Part shown: positions 24,413 to 36,620 of the stretch, in pieces
How positions within the stretch are numbered: position 1 is the first letter of the stretch
Layout of the letters: each line of letters starts with the position of its first letter
From: Ophiodon elongatus
Lineage: Eukaryota > Chordata > Actinopteri > Perciformes > Hexagrammidae
Reading direction: 5' to 3'
Assembly (NCBI GenBank): GCA_016806645.1
Contig: JACSYO010001932.1
Span: forward strand, 680,501-744,500
DNA: 64,000 nucleotides
Notes under the pieces: generated by a model
Told to the model about the DNA's origin: nothing
Databases searched by the model: none
Seen by the model: the letters and a program-made list of their open reading frames with translations, nothing else
Position numbers and translations under genes: made by a program

Positions 24413-27400
24413 AATAAAAGAATCAGACAAAAGATCTGCACACTGTATTAAAAGCTCCCAGCAATTTGAACTGTGCTACACTTCATTCTAACAGAGTTCT
24501 TTGTCAGGCATTGTCTTCCCATAAACAATAAAAACATTTAATAAATATACATGGTATACATAACAGATACTTAATTGTTAACCACTCCATTGAACTACCC
24601 ACACACACACACATGTCTTTGCACGTGTGGGAACAAACATCCCAAAACACACTCTGGTCTCAGGAGTCTGATCCTGTGCTCTTCTACACCTTGTAGGGAT
24701 TACAGGTGTTGGTTTTCTTTCCACTGTGCCCGAGCATTTGTACGTATACAACAGTATGGGAAACCTGATCATATTCAATAATTCATGACAACTCTGAAAC
24801 CCCTTCCCCTCTGTCCATTAGCTCCTTTAAGACCTCTGGAATAACACTTTGTAACTTCTTGAACACAAGAGAGCGTGTCTCCCCACTGCCTCCACTCATG
24901 CCTGCCACAGCGGCAGCGACTAATATCAGGTTTTAACTCTGATCAACTGTAGCTTCACATACTGATCATTTAATAAATTATTTTAAGTAGGTGTCAGTGT
25001 GGTCCGGCCACATTTTGTCTCCATTTACTTAATGTGTGCCTCGTTCTCCTGCCAGCTACACCAGAGATATAAATCCTACCTAAAGTGACAAGGGAGCCAG
25101 CTAATGAATAATACACACGGTACACCTTACCGTGTGACTAATCCGAACCTCTTGACACGAGATGGCCGAGGCTTAGCACGACATTAGCCTTGACACTCCA
25201 AACCTATGCTCCGGCAGCTCTTGGCCTTGGCCTTGGAGGTTTGTGCTTGTTTGTGTACATGTTTATGTAAGAGAGAATAATCTATGCCAAAAAGGCTTCT
25301 AAACAATATCACAGCATAAACTACATATTTGCACATTTGTTTTGCTTCTAAAACCCAGTTGAGTTCATACAGAGTAAAATGCTGGCAACGCAACAATTAA
25401 ATAACTCTAATTAGAAAATAGCCTTAAGCGCTCCGTGAACTTGATGATATGAACTTACGTCCGAGTTCATCTGAGGTGAATAATTAATTACATTGTGCCA
25501 GTGAGTTGGAGCTGATCTAGCGTGCCACACAGCTCTCTGTAAGTGGTGACAACAGTGTCACTTGGAATGAGAACAAATAAATCACCACACCCAAAACAAC
25601 ATTGGACATTTGATGAGTCGTACTTGTTGTTTGTCAAAGGTTGTAACTTATATCTTCTATTAAGATAAACAAAAAATACGATTCCACTCACTTTTAACTC
25701 ATGCAAAGGACGGAGTGAAGTGGAGCTCCACCCATGTGGTGTTGTAATCTAATGAGCAGCTAAGCACACAGTTACTGTCATATCAGAGGATCCCTGCTCA
25801 CTCTACCACCTGCTGGAATGCAGGTTTCCCTTGATAATTGGGGCAATTAGAGATTCCCCTGCTTCACTATCCCTGGTTGTGGATGAACCCTGCTATTACT
25901 ATTACACAACTCGACCATGAAGACTCACCTCAGGGTCTATAGCCAGCTCATCTTAATTATCATATCAGCTCGCCTCAGTTAGGCTTTTGCCTCAGCCAAT
26001 ATGCAAGGCCTATGCAGTGTGTAAATTAATGACAAGGGAAAGTGGGTCAATTACAGCATAGTGACTGCTATCGTGAGGCAAATGGGCTGTTACCATAGCT
26101 AACCATGTAGAACAGATACAGGTACATTAAGTGTGTATACCTAGAAACTCAAATGTACACATGTCCACACATTCACGCAACCTGATATACAAAGACATGC
26201 AAGCTCCTCTCTGTTGTGGCCGTAACTCACAAAGGCATCAGTGACAACTGATGAGATCAAACAGAAAGGTGTGGCTGTACTAGAAATGCAACAGTAAGAG
26301 CAGGAGTCTTCATCTGTCTTATGTAAGTGTTTCATCTTGTGCCTCATGTCAGCTGATGGCAATCATTTGCTTTTGTTTGTCATGCAATGCCAGCCGTTGC
26401 TTAAAGACCCCCGTATACTCACACGATAGGCTTTTTTTTTTTATCAGGAGGCCCTTCTTTTGTCTCCAAACTGACAGAGGGAGATTAATGCCAACTCACA
26501 CACCTTTTCCTCTCATTTATAGCCACCGTGTGCTGCTTGGGGTTGGGAAGCACTTCAGAGAAAAGACTGGAAGATGACATGGGAGAGGAAATAACACAAG
26601 AGCACAGTTGTGAGTGATACAGTATCGTTTCAACATGACCAAACCCAAAAACAAACACGAGATATGTAACACAAAAGATTAGACCCGGGTAGCAGCCCAG
26701 AGGTACCCTTCAGGTTCAGTGTCTCCACCAAAGCTCTTGTTTTCCAGTACACAGTGACGGAGACAGCAGACACAGTAGGTAAGTGTTTGTGTCGGGCCAG
26801 GCCTAAGCCCTTAGACTCCGTTAGTCCCCTAACGTCTACTCAGGTTCCTCAGGTTCTCAGGGTTGGACCTGTGTTCTGTTCCCTGAGCGCCATGACACTG
26901 TCCTTCAGAGGCCACAAACAGTAATTGTCACGGACTCACACAAACAGGCATATAAGCGCACACACACACTTAGTATAACACCCCTCCCTTTGCATAAAGA
27001 GCATCCCAATGGAATGCAGTGGTGTGTGTGTCTGACGCCATGCTAAGCCACCTCAGTCCTGCTGAGGAGTCTACTTTTGCAAGCCCTGTCGTCTGCGTCT
27101 GGCCATCACAATCATGAGAAAATCACTAGGTACCTGCAGGGCACATCTCCCAGGTTACAGGTATGCCTGTTGACACATGCCAAATCCCCCTCTTTCTCTC
27201 AGGTTGGTGGTGAACACGCTGGAACGCCCTGTCTAAACCGCAGACATCACATAGGCCGCTGAGCAGGGCAGGACATGTTGGGTCACGTGATGAAACCGCT
27301 GGCTGCTTCGATTCCTAGTAAACATGCGTGAGTGCAAACCTGCGTGTGGATCTGTGCTTGCACACCAAACACACTCGCGCACATGAACGCGCGCATCCCG

Positions 27401-27699
27401 AGCCAATCCACCAGGTAAGGTGCTGCTGCCCTGGGGGCTTTTTGGGGCCTACAGCGAACTGCAGTTCTGCCTGTTCTAGTTGAGCTGCTGATGGATGGGA
27501 GTGCTGGCACATTCCTCTGACAGGTGACGGGAGCAGCTCCTATTTGATCTGCCACTGAGTGGCGACAGAAGAGGAAGAACCAGAGAAAATAAAAGTGGCC
27601 TATACACATCTCCAGTGACAACCCTGTGAGGTTGTAACTTGTACAACCAAAGCGGCTGTTAATGAGAATGCTAAAATGACTTATGAAATATCTCTACTA
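24413..27699. other. Intergenic, no gene seen; candidate conserved segments
   Basis: No supported exon. The 25020-25190 and 25800-26060 stretches are unique, with homeodomain-type cores (CAATTAG, TTAATTATCAT, TTAATGA), and look like conserved non-coding sequence; this is inference from texture alone. Confidence 0.45.
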
Positions 27700-27960
27700 A
27701 ATGTGATCAGTGGTAAAACTATTTAGACCATATACTGTAATCGAGTACAATGTTTAGGTACTTTTATAAAATATCTGCTATATTAGAGAGAACAAATATT
27801 GTACATTTTACTACACTTGTACACGTATTTGCTGTAGTTACACAGATTATGATTTGATATGTAAAAAATGTGACAATCTTGTCATTATAATAACAATGCT
27901 ATATTTAATTTAAATGCAAGTGGGAATGCCATAGATTACGCTCATCTGTATTGTATATTG
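27700..27960 (+). repeat. Possible decayed teleost repeat
   Basis: The order 'GAGTACAATGTTTAGGTACTTTTATAAA', 'ACATTTTACTACACTTGTAC' and 'GCTGTAGTTACACAGATTATGATTTG' resembles a common fish repeat that carries TACTTTTAC and ACATTTTACTCCACTACATT blocks. The match is from memory and weak. Confidence 0.35.
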
Positions 27961-28029
27961 AATAATCTATTGCTCCGGTTCCCAAACTATGGCACACATA
28001 CCACTGGTGGTATGCAAATGCCCTCTGGT

Positions 28030-28400
28030 GGTATGCTGAGGAATCTCCGAAATATTAAAGAAAATGGATTAATTAATTAAAAAATATATCCAACTATGTA
28101 TACTACAGAGATACTACAACTAGTATCAATATTGTGATTTGAGAATAGATAGATATTGTAGACTAGATATCGTAATATCGTAATATCTGCATTACAGTAA
28201 AGTGATGTAATTTACTGTTCTAGCTGTTCTATTATTTGCCTTTACCCATTTAGTCATGTACATTACTGATGATTATTTATCAGAAATCTCATTGTGTAAA
28301 TATTTCGTGAAAGCGCCAATGCCCTACGATATTGTCTCAATGTCGATATCGAGGTATTTGGTCAAGACATTGTGATTTTCTCCATTTGTCCAGCTCTAAC
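28030..28400 (+). repeat. Decayed non-autonomous transposon (GATATCGATATCG type)
   Basis: Blocks ATATCGTAATATCGTAATATC, CTCATTGTGTAAATATTT, GTGAAAGCGCCAATGCCCTA, TCGATATCGAGGTATTTGGT and a final TTTCTCCATTTGTCCAGCTC reproduce, in order, a repeat seen widely in fish whose terminus reads GGGCTGGGCGATATGG on the other strand. Here that terminus is degenerate and the other end was not located. Confidence 0.55.
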
Positions 28401-28747
28401 TACTTTAACTAATATTGGTGAAATGTAATTTGAAATACACTCTGCAAGTGCTAGTGGCTACTCAAGCAGCGCTGGTGAAGTCTCCACAGCGCCCCCTAGC
28501 AGCAAAGGGGGAGCGGGACAGAGTAAGTGAAGAATGGCCCTGACTGACAGTCAACAAGAGATAATCGTAATGGAAATAAATCTACTTCCTGCGCGATCTG
28601 TTGCTGAAGAGAGTGGGCCTACGCTACCGTAATTTAGCGTCGGTGCTACTGATGGTACTTGAAGAATCACTGATCTATTGTAATGGCTGGTTGGACAATG
28701 CCATTAAAGTTATTAAAGTTACACTCTTGTAAGGGCGAATAATTATC

Positions 28748-29037
28748 ACACAAATGGTATATGGACTGTACTTGTATCGCGCTTTTCTAGTCTTCCGACC
28801 ACTCAAAGCACTTTTAAACTACATGTTCATTCCCCCATTCACACACTGATGACAGGGGCTACCATGCAAAGTGCCACCTACCCATCAGGACTAAGTAACA
28901 TTCACACACCGCAGGCACAATTTGAGGTTAAGTGTCTTGCCCAAGGGCACATTGATATTGACTAGCAGAGCCGGGGATCGAACCGCTGATCCTCTGATTG
29001 AAGGACGACCCTGCTCTACTGAACCACAGTTGCCCCT
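28748..29037 (-). repeat. tRNA-derived SINE, well preserved
   Basis: On the minus strand the element starts with GGGGCAACTGTGGTTCAGTA and has a B box identical to the consensus, GGTTCGATCCC, about 50 bases in. It continues with CTTGGGCAAGACACTTAACC and ends with TTTGAGTGGTCGGAAGACTA and AAAAGCGCGATACAAGTACA. These are the landmarks of a very common percomorph SINE. The tRNA-like head lacks a convincing cloverleaf, so it is not called a tRNA gene. Confidence 0.8.
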
Positions 29038-32000
29038 TACAAATATATTTCCTAGAAAACATTTAGCCAGACGTGTGGGTATAGTTACAGTGAGTCACAG
29101 GCTCGGCTAGCGGCGTCTCAACGTATCCGTGACGTTACCAAATCCTCCCATTTCTTCTCAGGTATGCTTGAAACCACACTGTGTACATCACAATGCACCC
29201 TAAGACTACCAACCACATATGCAAACAAACCCACAATGCCTTCTGTACACCTTAATGCACTGTTGTCTCCACTCGCAAGCCATGTTATCCTTTAATGTGG
29301 GTGGAAAATGACAGTTTTGTGATTGATATGCCACATTTGATGCTTGTATTTGTTTTTTCCACCATGGTGACTAAATCCAGGCGTAGGAGGAAACAAAAGC
29401 AAGCCTGGAAACAAGAACAAGGATATTCAGGTGATCAGGTTGGCATTATTAAAAAAACAAAAGGATGAAAGTGCTCTCATCATGTGGCTGACACATATAG
29501 CACACGCTGTGCCAAACTACGGAATATATGTCAGTGCATTGAGAATACTGTAGGTATATCTATCAGCACCGGCTTCGCTTGTTTGTTTTCCATCTGCAGG
29601 TATCTGTCATTCTAGCGCAAAGACACAACAAGCGCAACGCCTGTTGTTGCGAACGCTCACACCCCTGGTGATGTATTATATTTCAAAGCCAGGCTTGACA
29701 TGTAGACAGGCATGAGCAAGTCTAATGCAATATCAAGTTGTGAGGGGAAAAAAATGAAAATAAAAGTCTTGATTCCTCATCAAGAGAACTGTTGGGTTTG
29801 CCAACTGTTAGTTAATTCTACTCTCACATGACAGCAGTCTTTCCGGTGTAGCTGCTGCATCATGTACCAATTGTAAACAAGGTAATCCTGTATTTCCTGT
29901 TGCCTCCCTGGCATGCCATCTTCCTCAAACCACTGTACTGCAAAGCTTGAGAGAAGAAAAGAGGGGATGAAGTCTGTGAGGTTGATATGTGCATATATGT
30001 GCTTCTGTGAAAATGTGCGTTCACATGTGCGCTTGGGGAGTGGGGTGGATGTCGGCTTGTGGAGGGAAGGTGGTTCAGCCACCGCCCTGACTGACTTCCA
30101 GGCTCCCCGGCAGAAACCGCAAAACCCGCTCCCCCCACCCCCACCCCTCCTCCTTCTCTGCTCACCCCTGCAGAGGCCGACGCCAGATTCAACACAGCAT
30201 CCACGAAACAAACACAAACTCCCACTGTCCTCCTCTACGTGGCTCGCAGCGGTTGTGCAAGACTTTTGGTAGAAAATCCTTGTTTATATCGCAACCATAA
30301 TACAGTAGATCTACAAAGAGAGGCTCCAGCCCACGCCAGCACCACTCAAAACATTACTGACCATCTTCTAAACACTGAAATTGAGCCTCATCGCAATGTA
30401 AAGGTTTGGGGCAGTGGAGGTTTGGCTAAGCCTGTCAAAATTCAGTTCATACTTTTAAATGCATCAAATATATTTTCACATTTTTCCTGGAGACTGTGCA
30501 GTTTGTTTTTTGTCTTATGCCCTTGACAGTACAAGTATTTAGGTATAGTTCATGTTACTGTATGAATGTGTGGTATTTGAGTCTATACGTCAGATTGTAA
30601 GAGGCTCAGGAGGGCTGGTCCCCTCATGTCCCCCTCCATAAACCTCCAGCACGCCTCCCAGTCTAAGCACTGCCACTCTGTAATTGTGGAGAAACCACAG
30701 CACACAGCCCCATATATAAATACCCTATTCTCCCAGCCTTGTCAAAATAAAGGTTGTGCGGGGAGAAAGAAAAAGGGCTTTTTTGGTGGCCCTCTCCCCT
30801 ACTTTGGAGCTATTTTTGTGCAAACTAGCTCTTTACCTTTGGGTGAAGCTGCAGAGATTTGAATATGATACATGAAGACAAATTTGAGGAGGTCCCTTCC
30901 TTTCAAGCAAAGTGGAACATCAAGGGAGCTAAAAATAAGGCCTCCCTCTATTTTACAGTTGTGAACCCTCCACAGCTGAATGAGAAGGCTTACTACTTGC
31001 CAATATGTTGACACTGACCCTGTAGCATATTGGACACAGCACCTTTATTACAACACACAGGTGAGCTGACATGGGTCGGTTGAATAAGGCCTAAATCCTT
31101 TAACGCGGTGGTAGAGGAAGGGCTACAGGGATTTGTGAAGAATTGCCAGAGCTATGTACACACGGCAGCCTGTTGACATGCAGCGTGCTTTGATCTGTGT
31201 TTTCAGTATAAGGAGACTTCCTCATTGTTTCTGCAGCCCACTCACCTGTCTGTGTCTACAGCAAGTCTCATTGCCTCTGAACAAACACAAAAATGCTTTT
31301 AAAAATGCTTTAGTCACTTGCTGAGAGTAGCCTCTCACCAGGCATACGACTAAACCTCTTCACTTAACTTCCACTGAGCATGATGCAACTCCTCATCTCA
31401 ATAACTGAGACCATGATTCATGGATATAGAGAAACTTGTTTATTCACCAGAAAGTTGTTTTAATTAGGTTTTTTTTGGTAGCTATGAGGAAAAAGACAGT
31501 TGATACACTGGCAGTCAATTAATTTAGTAAGTATTTTAATATGTGCAGGTCAGCTCAATGTGCAAACATGTGAAATTTGCTGACAGCTAAGCATACAATT
31601 CAACATATATGAAGAATAAAGTTTTAAAAATTATTGAGCAGTTCATGAATATTCATAGATTTTCTTTCAATGACTGTCCTTTTTTTCTATAAGTAGTATC
31701 AACTTACATACTTCTTTTCAGGAAACTTTCTATTAAATTTTACCATGATTGCATTTCAAACAAAATATCTAATTTATTAGTGTCACTGGGTTAAGCAGCT
31801 AGTTTGCAAATAGCATGTCTAATGTTAACTCAATTTGAAATATTGTTGCAAATTTTTGTTTGTGTCAAAGTGTCAAAGACTCAAAGAGGGATTTGACTGA
31901 ATTTTATTGTATCCTACTTCTTGGATAAATGTATTTTCCCGCTGTCTCTCATACCCAGAATGTGTTGTCCTGCTGCCACTCGTGTCATATTAAGATAAAC

Positions 32001-34710
32001 TTCCAAAGAGGAGAAACTTGAAAACATGGTGGTTGTGAAACTATATGAAGGTGAGTTTCAAGGTATAAGGGGGTTTCTCTGATATGAAAGATTGCTTATA
32101 AAGCAAAGTTCTGGAATCAGAGGTTTCTTATTATTTTTTATACTGTATAATGGTAGGAAATTAAATATTTTACTCATTTCTGGTTTCTGCCCACAGAGTT
32201 TCTTAACTGGGAAAACATATGAAACTGAGCGCGCTCTGCTTTAAACAAGTCTAAAACAAGATATTAGGCTGCTTCTGCATGTCAAAATCATTCAAGAGCT
32301 ACTTATACAAGTGTGCCAAAGAAATCTGTCAATTCATTGACAGCAATATCATCAAGGACTTAGATGTCCTTCTCACTCTCAGATCAGATATCATGACTCG
32401 CGTAGGGTTAGTTGATGCTGCCTTGTTTTTGAGCTCGGATGAACTATCCATACAGCCCGGATGTAAAACATACATGTTCTAATGAACATGCACACATATT
32501 GTATCTTTCACACATTTCCTTCCCTTGCTCTCCGTCTCGCACACATACACACACGGGCAGGCAGCCATGGGAGGAGGGAATGCGAGGAATGCTCCAAACC
32601 CTGGGCTGGTGTTCTGACTCGTCCCAGACTTCATGCCGTCACCGCCGGGGTCTGTGGCCAGACCTCCCTGTGCCAGACCCACTGGCTCCAACACCCGCCC
32701 AGGCCAGCCGAGCTGCAGCTCGCGACCCATAATTAACCAGCAAGCCGCACTGTAGCGCACATCCCCTCCCCACCCCCACCCTCCGCACACCACTGCAGGG
32801 GCCCCTTGGAAACTCTAAGGAAGAATATATAACGTAGTATACTGCAGCTTGTAGATGAGGATGCTCTGGAAGACTCTGGAGGAGGAAGTATCGATGATGT
32901 ATATAGTGTGTATTAACAGCATTATATGTCAACACTTTCAATCATTTGCCTCCAAGTGTCATGAAGTCCCTGGCTGCAATTTAGCATGGGATGCTCAGCA
33001 CATAATTATAGCCAGTAAGTCACTCTTGGCAAAGATCAAAGTCGCAAAGCAAAATGGTTTTCTGAGAGTTTACGAACTTGAAGCATGAGTAAATAAGAGC
33101 ATAGTAGCTTTTGATGGAGACCAAGTATATGTGTGTATCTTAGTGTGTATTAGAAGTAATGCCAGGGTACCTGTGATTCTCCCAGACTGGCATAATTAAG
33201 GTTGAGACGTCTGGAGGTACACTTGAGGAGTAAAGCAGTGATCATCTTCATTCTTCTAAAGGCTGCTCTCTTGTTCAGGCAGGAAAGGCCTTTATTCAGC
33301 AAGAGGTTTCTTTAGATCAGCCAGAGGGTCTTATTCAGGAATCTTACACCGGCCTAGTTTGGTGTGCATGAGCATTAGCGGTAGCGCTAAACAGTGACAG
33401 AAGTGCCCAAGGTGAATGATCTATCGCTTTAGCTTCTTTTGAATGCCGAGCCAAACTCAAACAACTTCTGATTACCTGCTCTTAGCTGACAGACACAGAA
33501 GATGCTGCAGAGCTCCATCGAGTGCTCGACATAAAGTCATAAAGTCATAAAGCTCCATCCAGTGCTTCTCCTTCCCTGTCAGAGGAGACTCCTTCCCGCT
33601 GATGTGGGGTCATGGCTTGTAAATTTAACAAGGCTTCCTCGAGGAATACCTCATCCTTTGAAAGAGAAACAGGAAAATTACATGGTGGACAGCCCTCTTG
33701 GTTTTTCACCCCCTTTCTTGCACTGTAATTTGCTTCTGGAGCGGGTCGGCCTAAAATAACCTTAACCTAATATTCACAACATAGGGAGACTTTGAGAAAT
33801 GCTGGAGGTCTCCCCTTGGGTGGCAGTGGACCGTCCTCAGCCTGTAGGCGTTTAAGAGATTGTTTACTTGCTTACCTCTCTTAGATACATCAGGAGCACG
33901 TAGGCGAAGTACTCATTTGAGCTCCTGTGCATGAAATGTATCCGACCACAGCTTGTGATATGGCCATAAACATGTTCATCTGCTCAACTGATTTTCCCAA
34001 TTCTCAAATATCGAGTCATGTTTGTATTCACTAGGCGTGATGTGGTTAATCACTAAAATACTGTGAATATACAACAGATCGTCGTGTCTTGGTGAATGGA
34101 TCCGCAGCCCTGTTTCAGCATTATTCCACACGTCTACAAGGCTCAACCAGAAAACCACTAAACCCAATTGATGGGCATCAGAAGAGAAATGCCCATGAGC
34201 TCACTTGAACCAAAGTTTCCTACAGACAGGTTTCTCATTAATCTGAGGCTCCGCTCTTCTCCGTATCCTCATCATATTGCCATGATCAGCAACCATGACG
34301 CCTCAGATGTTTGTATCGGCAAGTTTAGAAAAGGATCCGCAGATACAATATTCAGAAACCTGGCAGTAATTTATGGAATATGCGTTGGCAATGTTCCAAT
34401 TGTGTGGTGAATGAGAAGTGTTTCAACAATATCATTTGACAAGTGAGTCAAGGCAGGTAAAAAGAGTATTGTTTACTTTGGCTGCGGGTCATAATCAAAG
34501 TGGATGGTATCCGATATTAGGATATAATGGGTTTTAATAAAGCACTAAATACGAGTGCATTTGTATGCCAGAACATACCGCACAATGCCTGCAGACATAA
34601 ATATAAAGCCAGCATTGCCTCATAAAAACACTTGCATTCGCATACACACGCACACAGAAACTTACCCCGCCGCCCCCATCACCCCCCTCCCCCCCAAACC
34701 CCCAACACTC
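29038..34710. other. Intergenic, no gene seen
   Basis: The longest frames (29780-30225 minus; 32479-32941 both strands) coincide with C/G-rich low-complexity segments around 30125-30160 and 32755-32785 and have no splice partners. A three-copy CATAAAGT tandem lies at 33529-33553. The rest is AT-rich unique sequence. Confidence 0.45.
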
Positions 34711-34754
34711 ACACACACACCACACCACAGGCACCACACACACACACACACACT
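34711..34754 (+). repeat. Interrupted (CA)n microsatellite
   Basis: CA runs are broken by CACCACACCACAGGCAC. A poly-C segment with G-quadruplex potential on the minus strand lies immediately upstream (34671-34703). Confidence 0.85.
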
Positions 34755-35011
34755 GGTTCTCATATGGAATATCGTGGGTGGCGCTGGACCGGTAGAGGGC
34801 TCTGTAAATAGCTTGGAAGCAACCCCTCCATTTGAGCGACCCAAATTTCCTTTTCTGAGGTCGGCTGCCTGGACTGGAAGTGCTGCGCAGCAAACCTCTA
34901 GTCGCCACGGGAGACCACAACGGCCACGCTGACAGCACTTCACAGGGACCATGGCATGGCAGGAGTGACCAGATGGCCCTCCACACACATCACGTTGGCA
35001 CACCGAGCCCT

Positions 35012-35033
35012 CACACACACACACACACACACA
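35012..35033 (+). repeat. Short (CA)n microsatellite
   Basis: A pure CA run of 22 bases. Confidence 0.9.
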
Positions 35034-35940
35034 ACTCGTGCATGCATATACCGCGTGCACCAGTGCATTTAGCCATGCATTCATGCACCTACATACTGTA
35101 GGTACACGCGAGTGTGTCGGTATGTCTGAAACCAACTCCTAATGTGTTCTTATGCTTACGAGGAGATAAATGCAGATCACACAAACTGTGCAACTATATT
35201 CTGTCACAGACAGCGTCTAGCAGAGAGACAGTGGGTAGGAAGACGGGAGGATGTGTGTGGTACATGTTTGTGTGTTTGGTTTGTATCTGTGTGTGTGTAG
35301 GAGGCGACTAGTTTGCTTTGCTGTTTGACTTTAAGTATTTGTGACATTGGTTTGTATTATATATGTGTGTTTGTTGGAGGGTAAAACTCCACGGATGAGA
35401 GATGGAAAAACATTGAAATGGAAGAGGTCCTTACTGCCACCACCACAAATCAGTTCAATTTCGCGGCAAAGCCTTTACACTGCAGGTATACTGTACGTTG
35501 GTTAAGTCGTTACACAGCCATTTGCAGTTGTGGAACTGATTTCAGGGATCGGATCACTGACACAAAAACAAAAGTGGCTTCCAACAGTTTCAAAATGTTT
35601 TGATTTTGACGAAGGATGCGCTGATTGAGATTTTTGGGGCCAATCACAGATAGCCGAAGGCAGTATGGGGCGATCTGGTCACAAGGTCTATTTGAAGGTA
35701 CAAGCATTCTGCTCCTCTGCTCTTTGTGTGTGTGTTTGTGTCTGCTCGTGTGGCTCACTCTCCGTGTAGACACAAATGGGCAACAAATACGTAATTTAAA
35801 TAACACAATCACAAACAGAGATACCAGGCATGCGGAAAAATAGACAGACGCCAAAAACATTGCTGCAGACTGCAAGACGGGCTCCGTACGGGCCGCTCAG
35901 ATAGGACAAACCGCAGAACGCTCAGCGGCTCACCGGACCC
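35034..35940. other. Intergenic, no gene seen
   Basis: Unique sequence with short TG-rich patches. The 121-codon minus-strand frame at 35510-35875 has no recognisable similarity. Confidence 0.45.
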
Positions 35941-35947
35941 TGTGTGT

Positions 35948-36012
<65 letters not shown>
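35941..36012 (+). repeat. (TG)n microsatellite
   Basis: A TG run of 72 bases with a single TA interruption near the start. Confidence 0.95.
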
Positions 36013-36013
<1 letters not shown>

Positions 36014-36234
36014 AGCTGTGTTGCTCTCAGAGCAAATTAAAGAGCAGGCGAGAAAGCAGGCAAATGAGTATTGAAAATGTTTCAATTCAGAATCGATGTG
36101 TCATCTGATGGACCTTTATAGAGAGCACTGATCTTACTAAAACTGACTGATAACAATTGGTGGCTGATCGAAGCACCTTTAATTTTGACTGTGCTGCTGG
36201 TTTACAATGCTACTTTGTGTGGTGCTGATAGAGT

Positions 36235-36620
36235 TCTAACCGAGTATCAGCTCACGTGGTAGAGTGGTATCGATCTTTCAATCCATCTCTCAGCAAGAAA
36301 GCGAATAAGCATATTTCTCAAAAATGTTGAATAAATGCTTTCAAGAATAAAAAAAAAGATATTTGAATTAAATTACATTTAAACAAAATATTTAAATACA
36401 TTTTTTGAAGATAGCTTAATTTTTTTCTTCATCCACTGAAACTCAGCTGAACATGAATGTTTTCCAGTAGCGCCATGGAAAATAGCTCCGTAGCAAACAA
36501 AGAGGTTTGGGGGTTTGAATGTCTTGCTCAAAAGCACATCAGCAGCAGTAAGTGTATCATTTTTTCCCAAAGATTTTCCCAGCTGTTTTGTGGATTTGAA
36601 CCAGGGAAGTTCCAACCCCA
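36235..36620 (+). repeat. Decayed SINE-like sequence
   Basis: CAGCTCACGTGGTAGAGTGG near 36250 resembles a tRNA-type A-box region. GTCTTGCTCAAAAGCACATC at 36521-36540 and GATTTGAACCAGGGAAG near 36593 resemble, in opposite orientation, blocks of the SINE at 28748-29037. The two parts may be separate fragments. Confidence 0.35.

Noticed and set aside
28748..29037. tRNA gene on the minus strand
   Set aside because: The B box is perfect, but the rest does not fold as a convincing cloverleaf and continues into a SINE body and tail.
29780..30272. Three overlapping 119-145 codon frames
   Set aside because: They arise from a CCCCACCCCC-type segment and flanks; no domain, no splice partners and no codon preference were seen.
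33529..33553. CRISPR-like short tandem repeat
   Set aside because: Three direct CATAAAGT copies without spacers in a vertebrate genome are a simple tandem repeat.
34534..35135. Overlapping frames of 125-157 codons
   Set aside because: They run through C-rich and CA-repeat sequence; the proteins are Cys/Val or His/Thr-rich low-complexity products.
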